Shown: positions 45,177 through 54,928 of the stretch, piece by piece
How positions within the stretch are numbered: the first letter of the stretch is position 1
How the letters are laid out: each line of letters starts with the position of its first letter
NCBI RefSeq assembly: GCF_029193885.1
Contig: NZ_JARFVB010000010.1
Span: 62,001-126,000 of the forward strand
Source: Flagellimonas yonaguniensis
GTDB taxonomy: Bacteria; Bacteroidota; Bacteroidia; Flavobacteriales; Flavobacteriaceae
DNA length: 64,000 bases
Direction of reading: 5' to 3'
The notes under the pieces: model-generated
Seen by the model: the letters and a program-made list of their open reading frames with translations, nothing else
What the model was told of the DNA's origin: nothing
Database searches by the model: none
Made by a program: the position numbers and the translations under genes

Positions 45177-45674
45177 TTAGAACTGGTATCGGATACCAAG
45201 TGCGATATCAAAATCAAAATCATTGTCAAAGCCATCGTAACCGATCAAGCCAATTTCAGGCCTAAAATCCAATGAGAGTAGTAGAGGGATGTCAAAATCA
45301 TATTCGACACCAATGTTACCGGCGGCAAAAACGAACAAGCCATCGTTGTCGTCATCAAAATTGGGGTTAGGTTCAAAATCCACGTTACCTAATCCACCAC
45401 CAACACCATAGTACCAATTAAAATTGCCGTCCAACTGGTGCACCCATTGGTAAACACCTGTTAATTTAAAGGCATCAAAATCCCTGCTGTCCCTCCAGCC
45501 GAGGTCGAATTCGGCACGGTTATATTGGCCTATTGATTTTTGATAGGATATTTCGGCTCCGAAGCCATCACTGTCACCCAAACGTAATCCCAAGGCATGC
45601 TCGGAAATGCTCTGGGCACTGAGGCCAACTGTTGCAAACAAAAATAAAACGGAAAATAATGTGGTAATCTTCAT
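45177..45674 (-). CDS. Small outer-membrane beta-barrel protein
   Basis: A 165-residue protein with a signal peptide (LFSVLFLFATVGLSAQ) and alternating strands typical of small barrels (ALGLRLGDSDGFGAEISYQK, NFNWYYGVGGGLGNVDF, DIALGIRYQF with C-terminal Phe). An acidic loop (NPNFDDDNDG) is probably exposed at the surface. No enzyme motif; function unknown. Confidence 0.85.
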   Translation of the reverse strand: MKITTLFSVLFLFATVGLSAQSISEHALGLRLGDSDGFGAEISYQKSIGQYNRAEFDLGWRDSRDFDAFKLTGVYQWVHQLDGNFNWYYGVGGGLGNVDFEPNPNFDDDNDGLFVFAAGNIGVEYDFDIPLLLSLDFRPEIGLIGYDGFDNDFDFDIALGIRYQF

Positions 45675-45762
45675 GAGGTTCTCGTTAAGTTAAAAATTAG
45701 AGATAGTTTTGTGTTAGATTTACGTTCTAAAACTAATTTTAGTTCCCAAAAAGTATTCCGAA

Positions 45763-48678
45763 TTGGATAAAAAATTGTTAAAAGACCTTTCAGTGGCATT
45801 GAAAGGGGAGTTGTTGTTCGATGATTTGAGCAAGGCCATCTACGCCACAGATGCTTCCGTGTATAGAAAGCTGCCCACAGCGGTGGCCTACCCCAAAAAT
45901 GTCGAGGATTTAAAAATTTTGCTCGCATTTGCCAACAAAAATAAAGTGGGGCTGATTCCCAGAACAGCGGGGACATCCTTGGCTGGACAATGCGTGGGAG
46001 AAGGTATTGTGGTCGATGTAAGTCGCCATTTTACCAAAATCATAAGTCTGGATAGGGATAAAAAAGAAGTTACTGTGCAGCCGGGTGTTGTTCGCGACGA
46101 GCTCAACCAATATTTAAAACCATTCGGTCTTTTCTTTGGCCCCAACACTTCTACGTCCAATCGATGTATGATAGGGGGAATGGTCGGGAACAATTCTTCT
46201 GGGACCACTTCCATCCAATATGGGGTTACTCGAGATAAGGTAATTGCTATGCAATGTGTTTTATCCGACGGAAGTGATGCTCATTTCTCGAATATTTCCA
46301 AAGAAGAGTTTGAAAAGAAGAAGCAAGGCGATTCGTTGGAAGCCGAAATCTACAGTAAACTTTACGAGGAGCTTTCCAATCCAGAAAATCAGAACAACAT
46401 AAAATCCGAGTTTCCAAAACCCAGTATTCATAGGAGAAATACGGGATACGCAGTGGATGAGCTATTGAAAAACAACATTTTTGGAGAAGTGGATACTGAA
46501 TTCAACCTCTGTAAATTGTTGTCAGGAAGTGAAGGTACCCTTGCCTTTACCGCCGAAGTCACGCTTCAACTCGATGATTTGCCTCCGCAGTATGCGGCCA
46601 TGGTGGCCACGCATTATACCACATTGGAAGATTGTTTGAGCGATGTGGCACCTGTGATGCAACATAACCTCCATCTATGCGAAATGATGGACAAAGTAAT
46701 TCTGGACTGCACAAAAAATAACCGTGCCCAATTGGCCAATCGTTTTTTTGTGGATGGTGACCCAGCGGGCATTTTAATGTTGGAAGTCAAAGCGGATTCC
46801 AAAGAGGATTTGGATAAACAGCTCAATGGATTGTTGAAAACCATTGAAAAGTCTGGTTTGAGCTACGCCAACCCAATTTTATACGGGGAGGATATCAATA
46901 AGGCCATTGAACTGCGTAAAGCTGGACTTGGCTTGTTGGGTAATATGGTTGGGGATAGGAAAGCGGTGGCCTGTATCGAGGATACGGCTGTGGCTTTGGA
47001 GGACCTGAAAGATTTTATTGGCGAGTTTTCCCAGATTATGAAAGGGTATGGCCAAGATGCAGTGTATTATGCCCATGCCGGTGCAGGGGAATTGCATTTG
47101 AGACCTATTCTCAATTTAAAAAAGTCCGAGGATGTAGTGTTGTTCCGAAGCATTACCACTGATGTGGCCAAGTTGACCAAAAAATACAACGGAAGTTTTA
47201 GTGGTGAGCATGGTGATGGTATTGTACGTGCCGAGTTCATCCCGTTGATGATAGGTGATACCAATTATGAACTTTTGAAAAGGGTAAAAGCACTTTTTGA
47301 CCCCAATTTGGTACTCAATCCTGGCAAAATAGTGGATGCCTATCCAATGGATGAATCTTTGCGTTACGTGGTTGATCGCAAGGAGCCCGAAGTGGATACA
47401 GTGCTGGACTTTTCGGATAGTGAAGGCATCCTTAAAGCCGCTGAAAAGTGCAACGGAAGCGGAGACTGTAGAAAAAGCCATCACATGAGCGGAGGAATGT
47501 GTCCCAGTTACCAAGCTACGAAGAATGAAAAGGATACGACACGCGCCAGGGCCAATGCTTTACGGGAGTTTTTGACCAATTCGGAAAAAACCAATCGGTT
47601 CGACCATGAAGAACTTAAAAGAGCCTTTGACCTTTGCTTGAGCTGCAAAGCATGTGCCAGCGAATGTCCCAGTAATGTGGATGTTGCTGCCCTAAAGGCC
47701 GAATTCCTGTACAACTATCAAGAAGCTAACGGGTATTCGTTGCGAAGCAAGTTGTTTGCCCACAACACCCAATTGAATGCCATGGGAAGTAAGGTTTCCG
47801 GCATTACCAATTGGATGTACGAGTCCAAAGCGATTGGGGGAATGCTCAAAAAAGCGTTGGGGGTGGCCCCAGAGCGTCATTTGCCCAAAGTGGGGCGATT
47901 CAATTTTAAAAATCATTTGAAAAAGCATCGGGTAAAGCGAACGGACCTTTCCAAAAAGCAGGTGGTCCTTTATATTGATGAATTTGTCAAATATTTGGAT
48001 ATCCAAATTGGGAAGGATGCCATTGAGCTATTGTGCAAATTGGGTTACGATGTGGAGCTGTTTTATGGTGAAAGTGGAAGAACCTATCTATCCAAAGGTT
48101 TTTTGAAGCAGGCCAAAAAGTTAGTGGCCCAGAATATGGATAATCTCAAAGAGATTTTAAAAGCCGGAACCCCAATTGTGGGGTTGGAACCTTCTGCTAT
48201 TCTATCATTCAGGGACGAATACCAGCGGTTGCATGATGATAAGGAACAATTAAGCAAGTTAGCCTCCCAATCATTTTTGATAGAAGAGTTTTTGGCTGCC
48301 GAAATTGCAGCAGGCCATATTACATCCGATAGTTTTACCGATGAGGAAAAGACCATCAAAATTCACGGGCATTGCCATCAAAAAGCATTGAGCAATCAAA
48401 AAGTGACCTTCGATGTGCTGAATTTGCCCAAAAATTACAAAGTGACGATTATACCATCAGGGTGTTGTGGTATGGCAGGTTCTTTTGGTTACGAAAAAGA
48501 GCATTACGGGGTAAGTATGCAGGTCGGTGGGCTAAAGTTGTTCCCTGCTGTGGAGAAAAGCCCTTCGGAAACATTGATTGCGGCCAATGGTACTAGTTGT
48601 CGGCATCAAATTAAGGATGGGACGAAAAGGGAGGCGCAGCACCCCGTTTCAATCTTGAGACAGGCCCTTGTCATCTAA
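45763..48678 (+). CDS. Fused FAD-linked oxidase and Fe-S protein (D-lactate/2-hydroxyacid dehydrogenase type)
   Basis: A 971-residue protein. The start is TTG at 45763; no ATG precedes it in frame. Order: FAD-binding PCMH domain (PRTAGTSLAGQCVGEGIVVDVSRH, GGMVGNNSSGTTSIQYG), FAD-oxidase C-terminal domain (GEHGDGIVRAEF), a Fe-S region with CNGSGDCRK, CPSYQATKNEKDTTRARA and CLSCKACASECPSNVD, then CCG-type motifs GHCHQKAL and SGCCGMAGSFGYE. This is the GlcD-GlcF-like fusion seen in YdiJ-type D-2-hydroxyacid dehydrogenases. It probably oxidises D-lactate or D-2-hydroxyglutarate and gives electrons to quinone; the substrate is inferred. Confidence 0.93.
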   Translation: MDKKLLKDLSVALKGELLFDDLSKAIYATDASVYRKLPTAVAYPKNVEDLKILLAFANKNKVGLIPRTAGTSLAGQCVGEGIVVDVSRHFTKIISLDRDKKEVTVQPGVVRDELNQYLKPFGLFFGPNTSTSNRCMIGGMVGNNSSGTTSIQYGVTRDKVIAMQCVLSDGSDAHFSNISKEEFEKKKQGDSLEAEIYSKLYEELSNPENQNNIKSEFPKPSIHRRNTGYAVDELLKNNIFGEVDTEFNLCKLLSGSEGTLAFTAEVTLQLDDLPPQYAAMVATHYTTLEDCLSDVAPVMQHNLHLCEMMDKVILDCTKNNRAQLANRFFVDGDPAGILMLEVKADSKEDLDKQLNGLLKTIEKSGLSYANPILYGEDINKAIELRKAGLGLLGNMVGDRKAVACIEDTAVALEDLKDFIGEFSQIMKGYGQDAVYYAHAGAGELHLRPILNLKKSEDVVLFRSITTDVAKLTKKYNGSFSGEHGDGIVRAEFIPLMIGDTNYELLKRVKALFDPNLVLNPGKIVDAYPMDESLRYVVDRKEPEVDTVLDFSDSEGILKAAEKCNGSGDCRKSHHMSGGMCPSYQATKNEKDTTRARANALREFLTNSEKTNRFDHEELKRAFDLCLSCKACASECPSNVDVAALKAEFLYNYQEANGYSLRSKLFAHNTQLNAMGSKVSGITNWMYESKAIGGMLKKALGVAPERHLPKVGRFNFKNHLKKHRVKRTDLSKKQVVLYIDEFVKYLDIQIGKDAIELLCKLGYDVELFYGESGRTYLSKGFLKQAKKLVAQNMDNLKEILKAGTPIVGLEPSAILSFRDEYQRLHDDKEQLSKLASQSFLIEEFLAAEIAAGHITSDSFTDEEKTIKIHGHCHQKALSNQKVTFDVLNLPKNYKVTIIPSGCCGMAGSFGYEKEHYGVSMQVGGLKLFPAVEKSPSETLIAANGTSCRHQIKDGTKREAQHPVSILRQALVI

Positions 48679-49569
48679 GAAGTCTTTATCGATATTTTCT
48701 TCTTCCTTTTCACTGAGGTGTTCTTCGGTCACATCTTCAATGTTGACTTCTTTGTCGGTTATGGAAGCGATGAGATCGTTCATGTCCATTTCCTTTAAAT
48801 CCTCGTCCACAAAGAAAGGGGAAAGTCTATCGTGATTGTAATGGTAGATTCTCCAGCGCTTGAAGGAATATTCCAAAGCGGTCAGGTTTTCCACCCAATC
48901 CCCTGAATTCAAATAGGTGCAACTGCCATATTTGTTTTCGTATATCTCCTTTTTGGGTTGATGGATATGTCCGCAGACCACATAGTCGTATTCGTTTTCT
49001 ATGGCCAGCTCTGCAGCGGTCTTTTCAAAATTGTTGATATACTTGACAGCACCCTTTACGCTGTTCTTGATTTTCTTGGACAAAGAATATTTCTCCCGGC
49101 CCATTTTGGAAAGGCACCAGTTGAGGAAGCTGTTGATCAAAATAAGGAGGTCATAGCCGTAGCCGCCCAACTTTGCCAACCATTTGGCATTTTGTATGGA
49201 AACATCGAACACATCACCATGGAAAATCCATGCCTTTTTGCCATCCAGATTCAGCACAAGTTTGTTCATTATCTTAAAGTTCCCCATTGAAGTATCACTG
49301 AATTTACGAAGCATTTCATCATGATTTCCAGTGATATAGTAAACTTCAGTGCCTTTTGAAGCCATCCCGATGATTTTTCTCAACACTTTGAGATGGGAGG
49401 GGGGGAAATACCGTTTGCTGAACTGCCAAATATCAATAATGTCTCCATTCAAAATCAGCTTTTTGGGCTGTATACTATTGAGATACGTGATGAGTTCATC
49501 TGCATGGCAGCCATAAGTTCCCAAATGTACATCCGAGATAACCGCCAATTCTATCTTCCTTTTTTTCAA
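48649..49569 (-). CDS. LpxH-like metallophosphoesterase (UDP-2,3-diacylglucosamine diphosphatase type)
   Basis: A 306-residue calcineurin-fold phosphoesterase with metal motifs ISDVHLGTYG, LNGDIIDIWQ, ITGNHDEML, FHGDVFD and VVCGHIHQPKKEIY. The layout fits LpxH-like enzymes of Bacteroidota, though a wider substrate range is possible. An acidic tail (EEHLSEKEEENIDKDF) follows. The start is TTG at 49569; no in-frame ATG is close. Its last 30 bases overlap the end of the convergent oxidoreductase gene. Confidence 0.88.
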   Translation of the reverse strand: MKKRKIELAVISDVHLGTYGCHADELITYLNSIQPKKLILNGDIIDIWQFSKRYFPPSHLKVLRKIIGMASKGTEVYYITGNHDEMLRKFSDTSMGNFKIMNKLVLNLDGKKAWIFHGDVFDVSIQNAKWLAKLGGYGYDLLILINSFLNWCLSKMGREKYSLSKKIKNSVKGAVKYINNFEKTAAELAIENEYDYVVCGHIHQPKKEIYENKYGSCTYLNSGDWVENLTALEYSFKRWRIYHYNHDRLSPFFVDEDLKEMDMNDLIASITDKEVNIEDVTEEHLSEKEEENIDKDFLDDKGLSQD

Positions 49570-49709
49570 TCGTATAAGGTTTAATGCAAAATAAAATGGT
49601 TGGAATAAATTAAAAATGAAATCGAAGTCATTAATTCATGAGGATAATGTTAAAAAATCATCATGCTGAAATTAAATATGTTACAATAATATTAAGGCAT
49701 GACATCGTT

Positions 49710-49739
49710 TTTGAATTAGATTTGTATCGTCTACCTTTG
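49710..49739 (+). promoter_or_regulatory. Promoter of aroC
   Basis: TTTG at 49710-49713 and TACCTTTG at 49732-49739 are 18 bases apart, a good Bacteroidota -33/-7 pair, with the aroC ATG 24 bases downstream. Confidence 0.6.
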
Positions 49740-49763
49740 GGGACATCATAATTTTTATACCGA

Positions 49764-50828
49764 ATGGCAGGAAATTCTTTTGGACAACTTTTTAGGCTCA
49801 CCACCTTTGGTGAATCTCACGGAAAAGCATTGGGAGGTATCATTGACGGTTGTCCAGCAGGGATGACATTGGACTTGGAAAAGATCCAAGAGGAGTTGAA
49901 CAGAAGAAAACCAGGGCAATCCGCTATTGTGACCCAGCGAAAGGAACCTGATACGGTCGAGATTTATTCGGGAGTGTTCGAAGGACAAACCACAGGTACG
50001 CCCATTGGCTTTGCTATTCATAATACGAATCAAAAGTCCAAGGATTATTCACATATCAAAGATTCGTACCGACCATCGCATGCGGATTATGTATATGATA
50101 AAAAATACGGTTTCCGTGATTATCGTGGTGGTGGAAGAAGCTCAGCTCGTGAAACTGCCAGTAGGGTAGTGGCAGGTGCCATTGCAAAGCAATTTTTAAG
50201 TGATATCAAAATAAACGCCTTTGTCTCTCAAGTTGGAGAGATGAAATTGAACAAGCCCTATCAGGAATTGGACTTTTCCATGATTGAGTCCAATGCCGTT
50301 CGTTGTCCCGATACCGAAATGGCCCAAAAAATGGAAGATTACATCAAATCCATAAAAAAAGAAGGCGATACCATTGGAGGTGTAATCACTTGTGTCATTC
50401 AAAATGTACCAATTGGTCTGGGAGAGCCTGTTTTTGATAAACTTCATGCCCGTTTGGGAGAAGCTATGTTGTCCATAAATGCCGTAAAAGGATTCGAATA
50501 CGGGAGCGGTTTCGCGGGTGTTGCCATGAGGGGAAGTGAGCACAATGATGCTTTCAATACGGATGGCACCACAAAAACGAATCGTAGTGGAGGTGTGCAA
50601 GGAGGTATCAGTAACGGTATGGATATTTACTTCAGTGTGGCTTTTAAACCTGTTGCCACTGTGTTACAATCTTACGAGACCATCAATAAGGAAGGCGAAA
50701 AAGTGACCACCCAAGGCAAGGGGCGCCATGATCCCTGTGTTGTTCCAAGAGCGGTACCCATCGTGGAGGCCATGGCTGCATTGGTCTTAGCGGACTACAC
50801 GTTATTGGCCCGCACCAACAAAATCTAG
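49764..50828 (+). CDS. aroC: Chorismate synthase
   Basis: A 354-residue FMN-dependent lyase, last enzyme of the shikimate pathway. Signatures: [18 protein letters not shown] at the start, [36 protein letters not shown], and [23 protein letters not shown] at the end. Complete, with the usual length. No other aro genes are in the window. Confidence 0.97.
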   Translation: MAGNSFGQLFRLTTFGESHGKALGGIIDGCPAGMTLDLEKIQEELNRRKPGQSAIVTQRKEPDTVEIYSGVFEGQTTGTPIGFAIHNTNQKSKDYSHIKDSYRPSHADYVYDKKYGFRDYRGGGRSSARETASRVVAGAIAKQFLSDIKINAFVSQVGEMKLNKPYQELDFSMIESNAVRCPDTEMAQKMEDYIKSIKKEGDTIGGVITCVIQNVPIGLGEPVFDKLHARLGEAMLSINAVKGFEYGSGFAGVAMRGSEHNDAFNTDGTTKTNRSGGVQGGISNGMDIYFSVAFKPVATVLQSYETINKEGEKVTTQGKGRHDPCVVPRAVPIVEAMAALVLADYTLLARTNKI

Positions 50829-50886
50829 CCCACGTTAGGACGTTTCCGTTCAAAAAAGTATCTTTCCGACACTAACTTGACTTTTT

Positions 50887-52212
50887 ATGAAGAAACTGGA
50901 ATTGCACTGGCAAATCCTGATCGGGATGCTACTTGGTATTCTTTTTGGATTTGCGATGACCCAGATTAGCTGGGGCAAGGAATTTGTGAATGATTGGATC
51001 CAGCCCCTCGGAACCATTTTTGTAAAACTTCTTAAACTTATTGCCATACCCTTGATTGTGGCATCCTTGGTCAAAGGGATTTCCGACCTCAAGGATATAT
51101 CAAAATTCAGGAATATCGGTCTCCGTACCATTGCAACGTACATTGTCACTACGGTAGTTGCCATTACCATTGGGCTGCTTTTGGTCAATGTGATGAATCC
51201 AGGAAGTGGTATTTCAGAAGAAACTGTTACCAAGCTCACTGATACCTATGCGGGCGATGCTGGTGTCACTTCCAAAATTGAAGAGGCTTCGCGACAAAAA
51301 GACAGTGGGCCTTTGCAATTCTTGATAGATATGGTGCCAGACAACGCATTGGCTGCCATGACGGACAACTCTTTAATGCTTCAGGTCATATTCTTTACCA
51401 TCTTTTTGGGTATTTCCATGTTGTTGATCGGGGAGAAAAAGGCAAAGCCACTAAAAGATTTTTTTGATGCCCTCAACTTTGTCGTCTTAAAAATGGTCGA
51501 TTTGATCATGTTGACGGCTCCCTACGCCGTATTTGCCCTATTGGCAGGTGTTGTGGTATCATCAAGTGACCCAGACTTATTGTTGGCCCTGTTGAAATAT
51601 GCAGGTGTTGTGGTTTTGGGTCTTGCCTTAATGATTGTATTCTATGCCACTATTGTAGGCCTTATTGCCAAAAAGAACCCGTTTTGGTTTTTAAAAGAGA
51701 TAAGTCCGGCACAACTGTTGGCCTTTTCCACCAGTTCCAGTGCAGCGACCTTACCTGTGACCATGGAAAGGGTAGAGGAGCATATCGGTGTGGACCAGGA
51801 AGTATCCAGTTTTGTGCTGCCCGTAGGAGCTACCATAAATATGGACGGAACCAGTTTGTACCAAGGGGTTGCCGCTGTGTTTATTTCTCAAGCTCTTGGG
51901 TTTGATTTGACTTTTGGCAATCAGTTGACCATCGTATTGACAGCTTTACTCGCCTCTATTGGTTCAGCGGCTGTTCCCGGAGCGGGAATGGTGATGTTGG
52001 TCATAGTTTTGGAGTCCATTGGATTTCCACCGGATAAATTAGCGATTGGCCTTGCATTGATTTTTGCCGTAGATAGACCATTGGATATGTGCAGGACCGT
52101 AGTGAACGTTACCGGTGATGCCACGGTTTCCATGCTCGTTGCAAAATCTGTGGACAAACTGGGTGATCCACATGTGGAAGAATGGGATGACCATTATGAT
52201 GAGGTAAAATAA
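50887..52212 (+). CDS. Dicarboxylate/amino acid:cation symporter (DAACS family)
   Basis: A 441-residue membrane transporter of the GltP/DctA/EAAT family. The serine-rich re-entrant loop is FSTSSSAATLP, helix 7 has GATINMDGTSLYQGVAAVF, and helix 8 ends in DRPLDMCRTVVNVTGDATVSMLVA. It imports glutamate, aspartate or C4-dicarboxylates with Na+ or H+; the Arg in DMCRT favours acidic amino acids. It ends at a bidirectional terminator. Confidence 0.95.
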   Translation: MKKLELHWQILIGMLLGILFGFAMTQISWGKEFVNDWIQPLGTIFVKLLKLIAIPLIVASLVKGISDLKDISKFRNIGLRTIATYIVTTVVAITIGLLLVNVMNPGSGISEETVTKLTDTYAGDAGVTSKIEEASRQKDSGPLQFLIDMVPDNALAAMTDNSLMLQVIFFTIFLGISMLLIGEKKAKPLKDFFDALNFVVLKMVDLIMLTAPYAVFALLAGVVVSSSDPDLLLALLKYAGVVVLGLALMIVFYATIVGLIAKKNPFWFLKEISPAQLLAFSTSSSAATLPVTMERVEEHIGVDQEVSSFVLPVGATINMDGTSLYQGVAAVFISQALGFDLTFGNQLTIVLTALLASIGSAAVPGAGMVMLVIVLESIGFPPDKLAIGLALIFAVDRPLDMCRTVVNVTGDATVSMLVAKSVDKLGDPHVEEWDDHYDEVK

Positions 52213-52232
52213 AAGAAAGAAACATTGAACAT

Positions 52233-52263
52233 AAAAAAGACCTCCATTTTGGAGGTCTTTTTA
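52233..52263. terminator. Bidirectional rho-independent terminator
   Basis: Stem AAAGACCTCC / GGAGGTCTTT around ATTTT, A-run before and T-run after, between the symporter (+) and MuiA-like gene (-). Confidence 0.9.
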
Positions 52264-52266
52264 GTT

Positions 52267-54306
52267 TTAGAGGGAGATATGTCTTTCTTTTGGGAACTTT
52301 ACTTGAAAGGAGAAGTTTGTCTTTTGAACGGACTTAGGTTCCATTGCCATGTTCCAGGTCAACAAACCTTTGCTTTCATCATAAGTGGCATTATGGGTAA
52401 TGATGTCATCCACTTTGATTTCCTTGTTTTGTGATTTTGGAATCCTGTCCATGAGCTTTAGATTAATCGATGTATTCTTATTGTTTTTGACCTCCAAAAC
52501 ATAACTGCGGTCCAATATTCGGTTACTGCCCACAAAAGGTCTGCTTTTAAAATTACGTTCTTGTTGCCTTGTTACCGTGATATTGGGTTCAATGCCAAGG
52601 GATAATATCATTTCCTTTTTAGTGGTATATGGGTCTATCACGGTCTTACCGGCATAGGCGCCTTCAAAATAGATATTGGCTTCCCCAGGTAATAATTGAT
52701 GCTTTTCCCAATCCTTGAAACTTGCTGTGAGATAGACATTCTCATTTAAAACCGGAGCTGCAAAATATTCATAAGCGGCTGGAATTTTGAACGTATTCAC
52801 CTCAATGGCGGTAATATCCCCATTGGCCATGATGGTATATGGTTTTTTGATGGCAAACTCTGTTTTGGTGGCTCCTTCGTGCATCTGGCTTTTCTTGGTG
52901 GTTATCACTACTACGCCATTGGCACCTCGGGTTCCGTATATGGCGGATGCATTGGAACCTTTCAGTACCTCAATGTCTTGAATTTCGTTCTCATCCAAAT
53001 CTCCATCGACAAAACCATCCACGGGAATACCATCAATAATGTACAGAGGTTGGGGATTGTTGCTCACATTTGAAGCACCTCTGATGGAAACGCCGGCTAC
53101 ACGGCCGCTTAGTGTTCGTTCCACAGACGCAGTGCTATATCCGGTCACAACTACTTCATCCAAATGTTGTGCATCTTCCTCCATACGAACATTCATGATG
53201 GAAGAGTAAATGGGCAATTCTTGCATGTGCATCCCAATATAGGAGTAGACTAATTCTTTTCCGGAAGGCACATCCAAACTATAATTACCATCAAAATCCG
53301 AGGTGGTGCCAATACTAGTGCCCTTGACCAGAATACTTACCCCAGGCAGTGGAGCTCCTGATTCATCCGTTACCGTTCCTACAACCTTTTTCACATTGGG
53401 GTTAAAAGCATATCCTTTTTTGGCGGTGGTCGTGACTTTTCTTTTGTGGTAGGCGCTAACAAAATTCAAATAATGGGCCTCTACGGTGGGCTTACTTATG
53501 TTATAATTGGGATTGCCCGTTGATAAAGAAATTTTGACATCTTTCCAATCCTGTCCCGTATTCTGGTAAACGTTGCCCTTATATGCCATGGAGAGTGGTG
53601 CGTTCAATCCATTGGATTTAATGTCGTAATTGGGTACCCATCCGGCATCTTTGACCAAATAGGATAGCGTAGCGTTCAAGTTAGTGGAAATAGGTGCATC
53701 AAAAGTGATTGTGATTTCCCCTTGAGGAGTTTCACTGGCATTGTTGGCTTCAGCCAATTGTTGCTGCAGGTCGTTGATCTCAAGTTTGATTTTATTGATG
53801 TTCAGATTGGTCTTGAAAATCTCATTTTTGATTTTCGTGATCCTTTCCCGGTAGTAGGCACTGATCTGTTTGATACGTTCCAGGTCCAACATCTGCCCCT
53901 CTCCATTGACATTGCGATTGGAGTTGATTACCTTTTCTTCCTCTTCAAGACCGGCAATGGTGTTCTTTAGTAGTGAGATTTCATGCTCCAGTTCTTCAAT
54001 CCGGTTTTCCCACTCTTTGATTTTTGGATTGCTCTCGGATTTTTCAAGATAATTGATGTTGTATGCGATGGATAAAATGGAGACCGCGCCCAAACCCGAA
54101 ATTTGAATGCTGCTTCCATCAATTTTGTGGGATAGTCCTGTAAAAACCACTTCGTTGGAACCTTCTTGGAGCAGACAAGAGGCTGTCCGGGTAATCTGGG
54201 CCCCATTCAGGTAAACAGTTACTTCCTTGATTTTGGAAGGGGTTTTTGTCGTATTGGCAAATAAAAACAGGGGTGCCAACAAAAATAGGATGACTGTATT
54301 TTTCAT
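52267..54306 (-). CDS. MuiA/DUF4139 family protein with an inserted CarboxypepD-reg and TonB-plug module
   Basis: A 679-residue exported protein. Order: signal peptide, N-terminal DUF4140-like domain (KEVTVYLNGAQITRTAS), coiled coil (residues 95-190), first DUF4139 part (ISTNLNATLSYLVKDAGWVPNYDIKS, about 205-300), a CarboxypepD_reg-like domain (VVGTVTDESGAPLPGVSILVKG, about 308-375), a TonB-receptor plug (LDEVVVTGYSTASVERTLSGR to IYGTRGANGVVVITTKK, about 381-472) and the rest of DUF4139 (to 679, SNRILDRSYVLEVKN). The plug domain has no beta-barrel behind it. It may bind a partner at the outer membrane; function is not established. Confidence 0.9.
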   Translation of the reverse strand: MKNTVILFLLAPLFLFANTTKTPSKIKEVTVYLNGAQITRTASCLLQEGSNEVVFTGLSHKIDGSSIQISGLGAVSILSIAYNINYLEKSESNPKIKEWENRIEELEHEISLLKNTIAGLEEEEKVINSNRNVNGEGQMLDLERIKQISAYYRERITKIKNEIFKTNLNINKIKLEINDLQQQLAEANNASETPQGEITITFDAPISTNLNATLSYLVKDAGWVPNYDIKSNGLNAPLSMAYKGNVYQNTGQDWKDVKISLSTGNPNYNISKPTVEAHYLNFVSAYHKRKVTTTAKKGYAFNPNVKKVVGTVTDESGAPLPGVSILVKGTSIGTTSDFDGNYSLDVPSGKELVYSYIGMHMQELPIYSSIMNVRMEEDAQHLDEVVVTGYSTASVERTLSGRVAGVSIRGASNVSNNPQPLYIIDGIPVDGFVDGDLDENEIQDIEVLKGSNASAIYGTRGANGVVVITTKKSQMHEGATKTEFAIKKPYTIMANGDITAIEVNTFKIPAAYEYFAAPVLNENVYLTASFKDWEKHQLLPGEANIYFEGAYAGKTVIDPYTTKKEMILSLGIEPNITVTRQQERNFKSRPFVGSNRILDRSYVLEVKNNKNTSINLKLMDRIPKSQNKEIKVDDIITHNATYDESKGLLTWNMAMEPKSVQKTNFSFQVKFPKERHISL

Positions 54307-54417
54307 AAGGATTGGATATTTAATTGTTTATCCAAACCTATGGTTCACTTCAGCAAATTAAAACTGGCAATGGTGTGAATGGGCCGATTGATTTAGGGAA
54401 AGTCAGGTTTTGATGAG

Positions 54418-54822
54418 TCAATCCAAAAACTTGGCCTTTAGCTCGGGCGTGGGAATCATACAGGATTCCTGTTTCCCAAACCATTTATAGCGGTTTTTGG
54501 CCACAAAATCATAAATGCCATTTCTGATGGAAGTTGGAATCCAAGTGAAAATCGTGGATAACTTCCATAATCCGCCCAACTCCCGGGCTATTTCCAAAGC
54601 AGCATCGGATTTTGTATAATAGGCCACTCCGGGCTCGATAAGGATAATGGAATCCACCTTGGAGGTGTCGATATGGCGTTGTGCTGCCAATTCTTGCCCC
54701 GCTCCACTTTGCAGGGCCGCATAGCGGAAAATATCCTTTTTGTCCCGTTTGATTACAAACTGAACAGAACCATTGCACAAATTGCAGACCCCATCGAACA
54801 AGATTATCTTTTTATTTTCCAT
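54418..54822 (-). CDS. Thiol-disulfide oxidoreductase DCC family protein (DUF393)
   Basis: A 134-residue protein of the DCC family with the eponymous motif DGVCNLCNGSVQF near the start, then RDKKDIFRYAALQSGAGQEL and a C-terminal SIRNGIYDFVAKNRYKWFGK. The start is the ATG at 54822 (MENKK); the frame upstream to 54855 is encoded by a dispersed hairpin repeat and is not a real N-terminus. The family has a CxxC-like pair and is predicted to handle disulfides. Confidence 0.9.
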   Translation of the reverse strand: MENKKIILFDGVCNLCNGSVQFVIKRDKKDIFRYAALQSGAGQELAAQRHIDTSKVDSIILIEPGVAYYTKSDAALEIARELGGLWKLSTIFTWIPTSIRNGIYDFVAKNRYKWFGKQESCMIPTPELKAKFLD

Positions 54823-54825
54823 ATT

Positions 54826-54864
54826 GCTGTCATTCCTGTGCAGGCAGGAATCCAATTACTTTTT
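54826..54864. repeat. Dispersed hairpin repeat, copy 1 (GTCATTCC/GCAGGCAGG family)
   Basis: Begins GCTGTCATTCCTG and ends ATCCAATTACTTTTT, with an inner arm GCAGGCAGGAA. A near-identical copy, same orientation, at 55862-55900; the two flank the gene at 54929-55669. A more distant hairpin relative is at about 43848-43877. Confidence 0.75.
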
Positions 54865-54928
54865 CACAAAGATACGGCAGCGTGTCATCAAAGCCTAGCT
54901 TGTGGATGGGGCTTGCCTTTTAAGGGTT

